Below, piece by piece: positions 8,829 to 16,496 of a stretch of 64,000 bases of DNA (positions are counted from its first letter, which is position 1; each line of letters starts with the position of its first letter). Position numbers and translations under genes: made by a program. Below the pieces are notes generated by a model that saw only the letters and a program-made list of their open reading frames with translations, made no database searches and was not told where the DNA came from. This stretch comes from Sphingomonas sp. 1F27F7B. Its GTDB lineage: Bacteria; Pseudomonadota; Alphaproteobacteria; Sphingomonadales; Sphingomonadaceae. The stretch spans positions 1 to 64,000 of the forward strand of contig NZ_SCMK01000014.1 of assembly GCF_005503355.1 (NCBI RefSeq). The letters run 5' to 3'.

Positions 8829-8950
8829 TAGGTGGATACTTGTTTCGAAGGGATAGGTGTGCGTGACGCCGGATTGGCGCATTCGGCAGCGATCCCCGTC
8901 CCGTTGCATAACCGGAACCAACCGCCCGACATCCCGCATCAGGTTTGCAA

Positions 8951-8968
8951 TTGCGAATCGTTCGCGTT
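8951..8968 (+). promoter_or_regulatory. Fur-like box upstream of the PepSY-ApbE genes
   Basis: TTGCGAATCGTTCGCGTT contains the perfect dyad GCGAA-TCG-TTCGC and resembles Fur sites written as TGCGAATNATTCGCA in proteobacteria. It lies 40 bp before the first gene of the PepSY/DUF2271/DUF4198/ApbE run. Similar sequences flank the siderophore receptor gene at 16179-16225, which strengthens the call. Iron repression is inferred. Confidence 0.55.
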
Positions 8969-9008
8969 ACGGACCGGCATCGAATCGCCCTGGAATCACG
9001 CACCCGAA

Positions 9009-9656
9009 ATGCACGCCCCCACTGCCCAGGCACAGGCCAAAGCGAAGCGCAGCCGCAAGAGCTTCTGGCTCAAGCAGCTGCACACCTGGCATTGGATGAG
9101 CTCGGCGATCAGCCTGATCGGGCTGCTGCTCTTCGCGATCACCGGCTTCACGCTCAACCATGCGGCGGATATCGAAGCCGCACCGAAATCGATCGATCGC
9201 GCCGCGCAACTGCCCCCGGCCTTGCTCGCCAGGGTGAAAGCCGACGACCGGCCCGACAGCAAGAAGCCGATCCCCGCCGACGTGGCCAAATGGGTGCAGG
9301 ACCAGGTGAAGATCGACGCGAGCGGAACTGCCGAATGGTCGGCCGGCGAGATCTATCTTGCCAAGCCGCGGCCCGGCGGCGACGCCTGGATCTCGATCGA
9401 TCGCGACACCGGCGCAGTGACCAGCGAAATCAGCTCGCGCGGCTGGATCGCCTATCTCAACGACCTCCACAAGGGCCGCAACGCCGGCACCGCGTGGAAA
9501 TGGTTCATCGACATCTTCGTGCTCGCCTGCATCGTCTTCACGCTCACCGGCCTGGTGCTGCTGTGGATGCATTCCAGGCATCGGCGGAGCACCTGGCCGC
9601 TCGTCGCCGCCGGCCTCGTCATTCCCGCGCTCGTCGCGATTTTCCTGATCCACTAG
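9009..9656 (+). CDS. PepSY-associated membrane protein of an iron-reduction system
   Basis: 215 residues. After a basic N-terminus comes KQLHTWHWMSSAISLIGLLL, the conserved opening of PepSY-associated transmembrane proteins. Residues about 30-50 form the first membrane helix, a periplasmic domain spans about 55-165, and two helices lie at the C-terminus (DIFVLACIVFTLTGLVLLW and PLVAAGLVIPALVAIFLIH). His25, His28 and His51 lie at the membrane boundary, where related proteins bind haem or pass electrons; that role is inferred. The true start is ATG 9009, which begins the family homology; earlier in-frame codons lack coding character. It heads a four-gene run that includes an FMN transferase, so it may move electrons across the inner membrane for ferric-siderophore reduction. 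Confidence 0.85.
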   Translation: MHAPTAQAQAKAKRSRKSFWLKQLHTWHWMSSAISLIGLLLFAITGFTLNHAADIEAAPKSIDRAAQLPPALLARVKADDRPDSKKPIPADVAKWVQDQVKIDASGTAEWSAGEIYLAKPRPGGDAWISIDRDTGAVTSEISSRGWIAYLNDLHKGRNAGTAWKWFIDIFVLACIVFTLTGLVLLWMHSRHRRSTWPLVAAGLVIPALVAIFLIH

Positions 9657-9662
9657 GGAGCC

Positions 9663-10196
9663 ATGTCCATGCACTATCGCATCACCGGCCTCACGCTCGC
9701 CGCGATCGGCGGGGCCGGCCTTCCCGCCGCCGCCGGCGCGCAGACGCTCGACCTGTCGATCGCCATTCCGCAGTTGAAGGTCGCCGAATATCACCGTCCC
9801 TATGTGGCGATCTGGCTGGAGAAGGAGGGCGCCGCCCCGCGCACGCTCCAAGTCTGGTATGATTTCGACGGCAACAGCAAGGAAGGCGCCGGCACCAAAT
9901 GGCTGCGCGACATGCGCCAATGGTGGCGAGTGGCCGGGCGCGGCATGACCTTCCCGGCCGACGGCGTCACCGGCGCCACCCGCCCGGCGGGCAGCCACAA
10001 GGTCACGCTCGTCGCCGGGCGCGGCGGCATGCCGGCGCTCACGCCGGGCAATTACAAGCTGATGGTCGAAGCCGCACGCGAAGTCGGCGGCCGTGAAGTC
10101 GTCACCGTGCCCTTCACCTGGAACGGCACCGCCGCGCGCGGCGCCGCCAGGGGCACGAGCGAGCTCGGCGCCGTCACCGTTTCGATCAAGCGCTGA
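9663..10196 (+). CDS. DUF2271 protein, probable FMN-carrying periplasmic protein
   Basis: 177 residues with a signal peptide (cleavage near AGAQT, about residue 27) and a DUF2271 domain over the rest. The domain is shown by VAIWLEKEGAAPRTLQVWYD, WLRDMRQWWRVAGR and a C-terminal PFTWNG strand. At residues 100-106 it carries DGVTGAT, which fits the D-x-x-[ST]-G-A-[ST] sequence that ApbE enzymes modify by joining FMN to the final Thr (here Thr106). The gene starts 6 bp after the PepSY gene and is followed by DUF4198 and ApbE genes. I therefore infer a flavoprotein in the periplasm that reduces iron or a ferric siderophore. The domain and motif are observed; the chemistry is inferred. Confidence 0.85.
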   Translation: MSMHYRITGLTLAAIGGAGLPAAAGAQTLDLSIAIPQLKVAEYHRPYVAIWLEKEGAAPRTLQVWYDFDGNSKEGAGTKWLRDMRQWWRVAGRGMTFPADGVTGATRPAGSHKVTLVAGRGGMPALTPGNYKLMVEAAREVGGREVVTVPFTWNGTAARGAARGTSELGAVTVSIKR

Positions 10197-10215
10197 TTTC
10201 AGGGGGAATGGAGCC

Positions 10216-11079
10216 ATGAACTTCCGCAAGCCGCTTCTCGCCGCCGCCGCGATCGCCGCGATCGCTGCCCCGGCCGCCATCGCCCACCGCATGTGGATGG
10301 TGCCGTCGTCGACCACCGTCTCGGGCACCGACAATTGGGTGACGGTCGACGCCGCCGTGTCGAACGACCTGTTCTTCTTCGATCATCAGCCGCTGCGCGC
10401 GGTGCCCATCGTCACCCAGCCCGACGGCACCGAGGGCAAGGTCGAGAACCACAATCTCGGCAAGTTCCGCGCGACCTTCGACCTGCACCTGACGCAGCAG
10501 GGCACCTACAAGGTCGCGGTGGTCAATGAGGGCGTGTTCGGCAGCTACATGCTGAACGGAGAACGCAAGACGCTGCCGCGCGGCACCACCGCCGCGACGC
10601 TCGCCGCCGCGATCCCGGCCGGCGCCACCGACGTGCAGACCGCGGAAAATCTCAGCCGCAACGAGATCTTCATCACCCAGGGCGCGCCGACCGCCACGGT
10701 GTTCAAGGCCAGCGGCAAGGGCATCGAACTGGCGCCCATCACCCATCCGAACGATCTCGTCACCAATGAGCCGGCGAACTTCCAGTTCCTGAAGAACGGC
10801 AAGCCCGGCGCCGGCCTCACCGTCACCGTCATTCCGGGCGGCATCCGCTATCGCAACGATCTGAAGGAACAGGTCCTCAAGACCGATGCCGTGGGCAAGG
10901 TCTCGATCAAATGGGGCGATCCCGGCATGTACTGGGTGATGGTCAACGAAGGCGGCGAGCGGCCCGAAGGTCCGGCTGCCGGCGCCCAGCGCCCCGCGGG
11001 TGCGGCTCCGAGCGGCCCCGCCGGCCCGCCGCGCGCCCGCGTGAGCTACGTCACCACGCTCGAAGTGCTGGCGCCATAG
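10216..11079 (+). CDS. DUF4198 periplasmic protein
   Basis: 287 residues. The signal peptide is MNFRKPLLAAAAIAAIAAPA followed by AIAHRMWMVPS; the histidine directly after the cleavage site is typical of DUF4198 proteins, where a mature N-terminal His can take part in metal binding. The body has two beta-rich domains (WVTVDAAVSNDLFFFDHQPL about 40-60; GAGLTVTVIPGGIRYRND about 200-217), and a Pro/Gly/Ala-rich linker precedes the last strand RVSYVTTLEVLAP. Start ATG 10216 has GGGGAATGGAG upstream. Members often neighbour TonB receptors and metal uptake genes. It is probably a periplasmic partner of the PepSY/DUF2271 pair; the ligand is unknown. Confidence 0.85.
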   Translation: MNFRKPLLAAAAIAAIAAPAAIAHRMWMVPSSTTVSGTDNWVTVDAAVSNDLFFFDHQPLRAVPIVTQPDGTEGKVENHNLGKFRATFDLHLTQQGTYKVAVVNEGVFGSYMLNGERKTLPRGTTAATLAAAIPAGATDVQTAENLSRNEIFITQGAPTATVFKASGKGIELAPITHPNDLVTNEPANFQFLKNGKPGAGLTVTVIPGGIRYRNDLKEQVLKTDAVGKVSIKWGDPGMYWVMVNEGGERPEGPAAGAQRPAGAAPSGPAGPPRARVSYVTTLEVLAP

Positions 11080-11115
11080 TTTCCGGGCCGTCTTCGCCGG
11101 GATGACGATCAGACG

Positions 11116-12099
11116 ATGACCGTCAGAATAGCCATCCCCCCGGCCCTCTCGCCCGCGGCGTTCCATCGCCGCCGGGCGGGCACCCCTGTCGTTTCCTGCA
11201 CAGGCGAGACGATGGGCACCAGCTGGTCGGCCCGCATCGTCGCCGCGCCGGAAGGCATTGCGGTCGCGATCCAGGCGGAACTCGACCGCGTCGTCGCCGA
11301 GATGAGCCATTGGGCGCCGGACTCCACCCTTTCCCGCTTCAATCGCAGCGAGCCCGGCCGCTGGCAGCCGCTGCCCCCCGGCTTCGCTTGCGTCCTCGCC
11401 GCTGCGCTCGCGGTGGCGCAGAAGAGCGGCGGCGCCTTCGACCCGGCAATGGGGGCGCTGGTCGACCTGTGGGGCTTCGGCCCGCCCGGCCCGCGCACGG
11501 GCCTGCCCAGCGACGCGGAGATCGCCGAGGCCCGGGCCATTTCCGGCCGCGCCCGGATCGAGCAGGGCGAGCGCCGCGCCCGCCGCACTACCCCCGCCAC
11601 GCTCGACTTCTCCGGCATCGCCAAGGGGCACGGCGTCGACCGCGTCGCCGAGATGCTGCGCAGCATGGCGCTGCCCGATTTCCTGGTCGAGATCGGCGGC
11701 GAGTTGCGCGGCGAGGGTATCAGGCCCGACGGCCAGCCCTGGTGGGTCGATCTGGAGCCCGTGCCGGGCAGCGGCTTCGCTCCGCTCCGCGCCGCGCTCC
11801 ACGGCCTGTCGGTCGCCACCTCGGGCGACTATCGCCGCAGCTTCGCCCATGGCGGCCGCAACTATGCCCACACGCTCGACCCGCGCACCGGCCGGCCGCT
11901 GGACAATGGCGTCGCCTCGGTAAGCGTCTTTCACGCTTCCTGCATGCTGGCGGATGCCTGGGCGACCGCGCTCGCCGTGCTGGGTCCGGCGGGCATGGCG
12001 CTGGCCGAAAGCGAAGGGCTCGCGGCGCATATGGTGGTGCGCGAAGGCGCCGGCTTCAGCGAGCACGTCTCCCCGGCGCTACACGCGATGCTGAGCTAG
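11116..12099 (+). CDS. apbE: FAD:protein FMN transferase
   Basis: 327 residues. ApbE transfers FMN from FAD to a Thr or Ser of a target protein outside the cytoplasm, using magnesium. Family motifs are present in order: TGETMGTSWSARI (about 30-42), FNRSEPGRWQPL, DLWGFGPP, LDFSGIAKGHGVDRVAEML (about 162-180), VEIGGELRGEG, SVATSGDYRRSF, HTLDPRTGRPLD and ADAWATALAVLG (metal-binding Asp/Thr). No clear signal peptide is seen at the chosen start, so export or anchoring of this copy is uncertain; the N-terminal 25 residues are poorly conserved. It closes the PepSY-DUF2271-DUF4198 run, and the DUF2271 protein with its DGVTGAT motif is the likely target. Confidence 0.95.
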   Translation: MTVRIAIPPALSPAAFHRRRAGTPVVSCTGETMGTSWSARIVAAPEGIAVAIQAELDRVVAEMSHWAPDSTLSRFNRSEPGRWQPLPPGFACVLAAALAVAQKSGGAFDPAMGALVDLWGFGPPGPRTGLPSDAEIAEARAISGRARIEQGERRARRTTPATLDFSGIAKGHGVDRVAEMLRSMALPDFLVEIGGELRGEGIRPDGQPWWVDLEPVPGSGFAPLRAALHGLSVATSGDYRRSFAHGGRNYAHTLDPRTGRPLDNGVASVSVFHASCMLADAWATALAVLGPAGMALAESEGLAAHMVVREGAGFSEHVSPALHAMLS

Positions 12100-12263
12100 C
12101 TCGCCACAATATGAATTTAACCTATTTGGTTCATATCTTCGCACATACGAACCAATACCGACAATCCTGCCGCCCTGTTGGTTGCCAAGACAGACCGCCG
12201 CTGCGGTTCAACGAAGGTCGGGAGGGGAAAACGTGGACCCATCAAGCTTCCGGAACTCCCGGC
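12100..12263. other. AT-rich junction between convergent apbE and piuC-like genes
   Basis: Bases 12104-12160 are far richer in A and T than the surroundings and contain imperfect inverted repeats (ATATGAA with TTCATAT; TTGGTTC with GAACCAA). No gene is seen. It could act as a two-way terminator or be a relic of inserted DNA. Confidence 0.4.
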
Positions 12264-12947
12264 TCAGGCATCCGCCCAGCGGCGCAGGAGATTGTGATAG
12301 ACGCCGGTCAGCTCGATCACCGAGCGATCATCATTGCCCAGCGTCGCCACCAGCCGCTGCACGGCCTGGTCCATCTCGAACAGGATGCGTCGCGCGCCGT
12401 CGTCGCGGACCATCGACTGGAGCCAGAAGAAGCTCGCCACCCGCGTGCCGCGAGTCACCGGCTCGACGCGGTGCAGACTCGACGAGGGATAGAGGATCGC
12501 ATGCCCCGCCGGCAGCTTGACCGCCTGCTCGCCGAACTGCCCCTCGATCACCAGCGCGCCGCCGTCATATTTGCCGGGATCCTCCAGGAAGACTGTCATC
12601 GAGAGATCGGAGCGGATGCGGAAATCGGTGCCGCGCTGGATGCGCACGGCATTGTCGACATGGGTGCCGAAGTGCTGCCCGCCGCCATAGCGGTTGAACA
12701 GCGGGGGGAAGACCTTGAGCGGCAGCGCCGCCGCCACGAACAGGGGCGAGCGGCCCAGCGCGTCAAGAAGGATCGCGCCCGCGCGGCGATGCGCCTCGCC
12801 GCCTTCGGGCAGCTGCTCGTTCCGCTTGGCCAGCGCCGATTGCGCGCCGGAGGTGACATTGCCGTCCACCCATTCCGCCGGGTTGATCACATCGCGGATC
12901 TCGGCCACCTCCTCCGGCGAAAGCAGTTCGGGAATGGCGATCAGCAC
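12264..12947 (-). CDS. PiuC-type Fe(II)/2-oxoglutarate dioxygenase
   Basis: 227 residues, the normal length for the PiuC/YbiX family of Fe(II)- and 2-oxoglutarate-dependent hydroxylases found beside catecholate siderophore receptors. Visible features are [18 protein letters not shown] with the iron-binding His and Asp (H-x-D), [20 protein letters not shown] (the double-stranded beta-helix core), [20 protein letters not shown] with the second iron His and the Arg for 2-oxoglutarate, and the C-terminal helix bundle ending RRWADA. The start is GTG 12947, preceded by GGAGGAG at the right distance, and it overlaps the stop of the Sel1-repeat gene, so translation is probably coupled. The substrate is unknown; it may modify the siderophore or its complex. 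Confidence 0.9.
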   Translation of the reverse strand: MLIAIPELLSPEEVAEIRDVINPAEWVDGNVTSGAQSALAKRNEQLPEGGEAHRRAGAILLDALGRSPLFVAAALPLKVFPPLFNRYGGGQHFGTHVDNAVRIQRGTDFRIRSDLSMTVFLEDPGKYDGGALVIEGQFGEQAVKLPAGHAILYPSSSLHRVEPVTRGTRVASFFWLQSMVRDDGARRILFEMDQAVQRLVATLGNDDRSVIELTGVYHNLLRRWADA

Positions 12948-13639
12948 AGCAGCTCCTCCAGTTCGGGCCAGCGCGAGGCCCTCAGCCAGCCTCGCGCCTT
13001 CTGCACAAAGGCCGGCGTGGCGGTCTCGCGGCACCGGGCGAGCCAGGTCCGCGCCGCGTCCACGCCCCCCGCATCCAGCAGCATCCGGGCATGATTGAAC
13101 GCACCCCGGAAATCGCCGCCCTCGGCCGCCTGGGCGTAGAAGCCGGCGGCCCTGGCCATGTCGCGTTCCACTACCCAACCATCCTCGTGGAAGCTGCCGA
13201 CATAATTCATCGCCTTGGCATTGCCCATCGCCGCGGCTTTTTCGAACCAGCCGAGCGCGGCGGCCTTGTCCTCGGCCAGCCCCTCGCCCAGCGCCAGCGC
13301 GGTCGCGTAATTATACATGCCCCAGTCCAGCCCGCGCGCGGCGGCGATGCGGAAGCACTCGGCCGCCCGCACCTTGTCGATCGGCGTGCCCCAGCCGAGG
13401 TCATAGCAGCGCCCGACCATGTTCAGCGCCATCAGATGGCCCTGCGCCGCCGCCTTGTTGAACCAGGCGAAGCCCTCGCCCGGCTTGCCGGCATCGAGCA
13501 GCATCTGGCCCAGCACGGCCTGCGCCTCGGCCACGCCCTGCTCGGCGCCCGCCCGAACGAGCGCCGCCCGCGCCTCCGGCGAACCGGAGAGGCGGGCGGC
13601 TATTTCTTCCGCGGAAAGGCTGTCCAGCGCTTCGCTCAG
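12941..13639 (-). CDS. Sel1-repeat (TPR-like) protein
   Basis: About 232 residues of helical Sel1-like repeats: [60 protein letters not shown] and [20 protein letters not shown]. Such repeats form protein-binding scaffolds. The frame has no ATG or GTG near its N-terminus. The best start is the CTG at 13639-13637 ([17 protein letters not shown]), which overlaps the TGA of the receptor gene, so a non-standard start or coupled re-initiation is implied. The 3' end overlaps the dioxygenase gene by 7 bp. Its position between receptor and PiuC-type gene is common for this locus type; its specific partner is unknown. Confidence 0.75.
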   Translation of the reverse strand: MSEALDSLSAEEIAARLSGSPEARAALVRAGAEQGVAEAQAVLGQMLLDAGKPGEGFAWFNKAAAQGHLMALNMVGRCYDLGWGTPIDKVRAAECFRIAAARGLDWGMYNYATALALGEGLAEDKAAALGWFEKAAAMGNAKAMNYVGSFHEDGWVVERDMARAAGFYAQAAEGGDFRGAFNHARMLLDAGGVDAARTWLARCRETATPAFVQKARGWLRASRWPELEELLC

Positions 13640-16140
13640 AACTTCACTCCCAGCGTGGCAAAGGCCGAGCGACCCGGCGCGATCGACGCATAATGCGCCG
13701 TATAGGCCTGGGGGAAATAGACCTTGTCGGTCAGGTTCTGCACGTTGACGCTCACATCGAAATGCTCGTTGATCGTATAGCCGATGCGCGCGTCGAAGCG
13801 CCAATATTCGGGAACCGTGACGATGCGGACCTTGGTCGCCGGGGTAAAGGTGGTCACGCCGGCCGCATTCTGGGTGTAGCTGCGATTGTCGGAATAGCCG
13901 CCGAACACCCGGCTCATGTAGAAGGCGCCACCGCCGATGCTGAGGCCCTTGATCGGCGTGGCGTTCGCCCACAGCGTGAAGCTGTCCCGGGCGGTCTGGG
14001 GCGCCTGGCGGCCGGTGTTGACCGAGGGCACGAGCAGGGTCTTGGGCTGCTGGACGGTGACGCCGCCGACCACGACCGCCGCGGCGGTGAGCACGGTATA
14101 GCCGCCATCGACGATCTTGGGATCGAGATGGGTGTAGCCGCCGAACACGTTCAGCCACTTGGTCAGGTTGCCGTTGAAGCTGAACTCGATGCCGCGGATA
14201 CGGCGCTTGCCGATGAACTGCACCGTGTTGTCCGCGCCGGTCACGCGGGCATTGTCGGTGTCGGTCTGGAAGGCGGCGAGAGTGAGCGAAAGCTGGTTGT
14301 CGAACAGCCCGGCCTTGGCGCCGACTTCGTAGCTCTTGCTCTTCTCGACCTTGAGGCTGTCGAGCAGCGCCAGGTTGGCGGCGGTGTTGGTGGTCGGCAG
14401 CGCGTTCGGCTCCTGCCCTTCGCCGAGCAGGCTGTTCGGCGGCGTCGCAGCAGTCGCGTAGCTCGCATAGAGGCTGGTGTTCGCCGTCGGCTTGAAGACC
14501 AGGCCCGCCTGCCAGTTGAAGAGCGTGTCGGTGCGCTCCAGCGGGGTCGTCTGGGTGGCGCCGGCTGCCAGTGCCGGGGTGATCTTCGACGTGAAGCGAT
14601 CGATGCGGGCGCCCAGGTTGAGGATGAGCGACGGGACGAGCGTGATCGAATCGAAGGCATAGGCCGAGAGGGTGTGCGCGTCGTTCTGCGTCTCCGCGCT
14701 CGGCGCGCCCTTCACGATCGGCGTGGTCGCCGTGGTGGCGTCGCCGGTATAGTTCACCCAGGCGTCGTTCGGGTTCGGGTTGAACAGGCTGGCGCAATAG
14801 AAACGGCCGATCGCGGCCGGCGTGCAGCGCGGGCTGATGGTCGAGCCGGTGGCGAGCACATAGGTGCCGCGGCGCGCCTTCTCCCAGCTCGCCTCGAAGC
14901 CTGCCGCGAAGCTGTGCTTGATCGCGCCGGTCTCGAACGTGCCGAACAGATCGGTCTGGTTGGTCAGCGACTCGGCATAGCCATAGCGGGTGTTCGCCCG
15001 CCGCCAGACCAGGCCGCCCGCCGTCGCCGCCGCAGCGGCGTTGGTGCCATAGACATTGCCCTGCTGATCGTCGGGCTGGGTGTAGATGTAGTTCTGCTCG
15101 TTGTAATTGTAGCGCGAGGTGTTGCGCAGCGTCACCGTGCCGAAATCATGCTCGACGCGCATCGTCGCCTGGTGCGTGTAGGCGTCGCGGAAGTCGCGGC
15201 TCTTGAGACCGTAGAAGGTGCTGCGGTCGACCTTGCCGGTCACGCCGGCGATCGTCCGCACGTTGCCGATTGCCGGCTCCGAATAGATCTCGCCGGTGCC
15301 CGGCGCATTCGCCAGCGTGTAGAGATAGGGGATGCCGCTGTCCGGCAGCTCATGGCTCTCGAGATAATAATAGGAAGCGGTCAGCCGCGTCGGCGTGCCG
15401 AGGCCGATGGTCACCGACGGCGCGACACCCCAGCGGCGCTGCCAGATCGCGTCGCGGCCGGCGACGTCCTGGTCGTGCCACATCGCCGCGACGCGCACGC
15501 CGATATTGCCGCCCAGATACTGATTCACGTCGAGCGCGGCATGCTTGTAGTCCGCCGTGCCGACGCTGGCGGTCGCGCGGATGAAGCTGGTCTGTTGCGG
15601 CACCTTGGTGATGATGTTGATCGAGCCGCCGGCGCTGCCGCGGCCGCCCAGCGTCGAATCCGAACCGCGGATCACCTGGACCTGTTCGATCGCGAAAGTG
15701 TCGCGCGCCTGTGCGGCAGTGTCGCGCACGCCGTCGACAAAGGTCGAGCCCTGGCTGTCGAAGCCGCGGATGAAGGGACGATCGCCGATCGGGTTGCCGC
15801 CTTCCGCGGCGCCGAAGGTAATGCCCGGCACGGTGCGCAGCGCATCGGCCAGCGTGGTCGAGCCGGTCTGCTCGATCACGTCCTTCGGCAGGATCACCAC
15901 CGAACGCGGCGTGTTCTGGACGGAGGCGGTCGCCTTCGGCCCCTGCAGCTCGGCACGGCCGCCGGTGACGACGATCTGCTCGCGATCCTCCGCGCTGCGA
16001 TCCTGGCCGTCCTTGTCCGCATCGGCGGGCGTCGACACGTCATTGTCGGCGGCATGCGCGGTCGGAGCGGTGGCGATGAAGCCGACACAGGCAAGCGCAA
16101 GGAACGATGCGCCCGAACGCGCGGTGGAAACACGACTCAC
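13636..16140 (-). CDS. TonB-dependent catecholate-siderophore receptor
   Basis: 834 residues. Signal peptide (about 1-30, ending TAHAAD), TonB box region REQIVVTGG (about 53-61), plug domain with SVVILPKDVIEQTGSTTLAD, RPFIRGFDSQGSTFVDGVRD and VQVIRGSDSTLGGRGSAGGS (about 75-180), then a 22-stranded barrel ending in the C-terminal phenylalanine ([10 protein letters not shown]). The order and spacing match the Fiu/CatFiu group of ferric-siderophore receptors. Start GTG 16140 has GGGGG about 9 bases upstream. It heads the operon receptor/Sel1/PiuC-type dioxygenase and lies near two Fur-like boxes, so iron-repressed expression is likely. The exact siderophore cannot be read from sequence. Confidence 0.93.
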   Translation of the reverse strand: MSRVSTARSGASFLALACVGFIATAPTAHAADNDVSTPADADKDGQDRSAEDREQIVVTGGRAELQGPKATASVQNTPRSVVILPKDVIEQTGSTTLADALRTVPGITFGAAEGGNPIGDRPFIRGFDSQGSTFVDGVRDTAAQARDTFAIEQVQVIRGSDSTLGGRGSAGGSINIITKVPQQTSFIRATASVGTADYKHAALDVNQYLGGNIGVRVAAMWHDQDVAGRDAIWQRRWGVAPSVTIGLGTPTRLTASYYYLESHELPDSGIPYLYTLANAPGTGEIYSEPAIGNVRTIAGVTGKVDRSTFYGLKSRDFRDAYTHQATMRVEHDFGTVTLRNTSRYNYNEQNYIYTQPDDQQGNVYGTNAAAAATAGGLVWRRANTRYGYAESLTNQTDLFGTFETGAIKHSFAAGFEASWEKARRGTYVLATGSTISPRCTPAAIGRFYCASLFNPNPNDAWVNYTGDATTATTPIVKGAPSAETQNDAHTLSAYAFDSITLVPSLILNLGARIDRFTSKITPALAAGATQTTPLERTDTLFNWQAGLVFKPTANTSLYASYATAATPPNSLLGEGQEPNALPTTNTAANLALLDSLKVEKSKSYEVGAKAGLFDNQLSLTLAAFQTDTDNARVTGADNTVQFIGKRRIRGIEFSFNGNLTKWLNVFGGYTHLDPKIVDGGYTVLTAAAVVVGGVTVQQPKTLLVPSVNTGRQAPQTARDSFTLWANATPIKGLSIGGGAFYMSRVFGGYSDNRSYTQNAAGVTTFTPATKVRIVTVPEYWRFDARIGYTINEHFDVSVNVQNLTDKVYFPQAYTAHYASIAPGRSAFATLGVKF

Positions 16141-16178
16141 GAATTGATCCCCCTGAACAGGTTATTTCGGGGCGAGCT

Positions 16179-16196
16179 ATTGCGAGGCGTTCTCAG
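16179..16196 (-). promoter_or_regulatory. Fur-like box A upstream of siderophore receptor
   Basis: On the minus strand this reads TCTGAGAACGCCTCGCAA, close to Fur sites of the TGAGAATNATTCGCA type. It lies about 40 bp before the GTG start of the receptor gene, where it would cover the promoter. Confidence 0.45.
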
Positions 16197-16206
16197 AGTC
16201 AATGCT

Positions 16207-16225
16207 AATGCGAGCTGTTCGCAGC
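16207..16225 (-). promoter_or_regulatory. Fur-like box B upstream of siderophore receptor
   Basis: AATGCGAGCTGTTCGCAGC contains the dyad TGCGA-GCTGT-TCGCA. It is the second such site within 50 bp, as often seen at Fur-controlled receptor promoters. It shares its half-sites with the box at 8951. Confidence 0.5.
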
Positions 16226-16247
16226 TTTGTCGCAATATTGTTGCAAA

Positions 16248-16496
16248 TCAGCTGGGCGGCTGGGCCAGCAGCCAGGTGCGGATCGCGCTGGCGAGGTTGG
16301 GCGGCTCCTCGCCGCCGATCCGGGCATGGTCGATCGCCGCGACCAGTGCATTGAGCGGCAAGGCTCGTTCGGCCGCGGCCCGTTCCAGCGCGTCCCAGAA
16401 CAGCGGCTCGAGGCTGATCGAGGTCTGGTGCCCCGCAATGGTGACCGAGCGCTTGACCGGCCCCTGAAAGCCGCCCGGGGGCGGGTCGACGTTCAT
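16248..16496 (-). CDS. Ribbon-helix-helix domain protein
   Basis: 82 residues. [20 protein letters not shown] followed by [20 protein letters not shown] matches the RHH_4 family: a beta strand that pairs in a dimer, then two helices. Such proteins may bind DNA, although many members have no known target. Its ATG overlaps the cobT stop (ATGA), so it is the last gene of the cobS/cobT operon and probably translated with it. A link to cobaltochelatase control is possible but only positional. Confidence 0.75.
   Translation of the reverse strand: MNVDPPPGGFQGPVKRSVTIAGHQTSISLEPLFWDALERAAAERALPLNALVAAIDHARIGGEEPPNLASAIRTWLLAQPPS

Larger units (their letters stand above)
8546..9008. other. Intergenic region with repeat and Fur-like box
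   Basis: 463 bases without a credible gene. It holds a GTCATGCTGAACTTGTC fragment near 8688, the inverted repeat at 8748-8828 and a Fur-like palindrome at 8951-8968. Upstream in-frame extensions of the PepSY gene into this region have no recognisable protein character. Confidence 0.6.

Noticed and set aside
8832..9008. Upstream extension of the PepSY gene
   Set aside because: The 59 extra codons cover the repeat end and the Fur-like box and have no family similarity; ATG 9009 fits the family start.
16141..16247. Cobalamin riboswitch before the TonB receptor near cobST
   Set aside because: No B12-box-like sequence is seen in the short leader; the Fur-like sites and siderophore-receptor type explain the region better.
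13693..16467. 924-codon open frame on the plus strand
   Set aside because: Antisense to the siderophore receptor; no start site, motif or domain.
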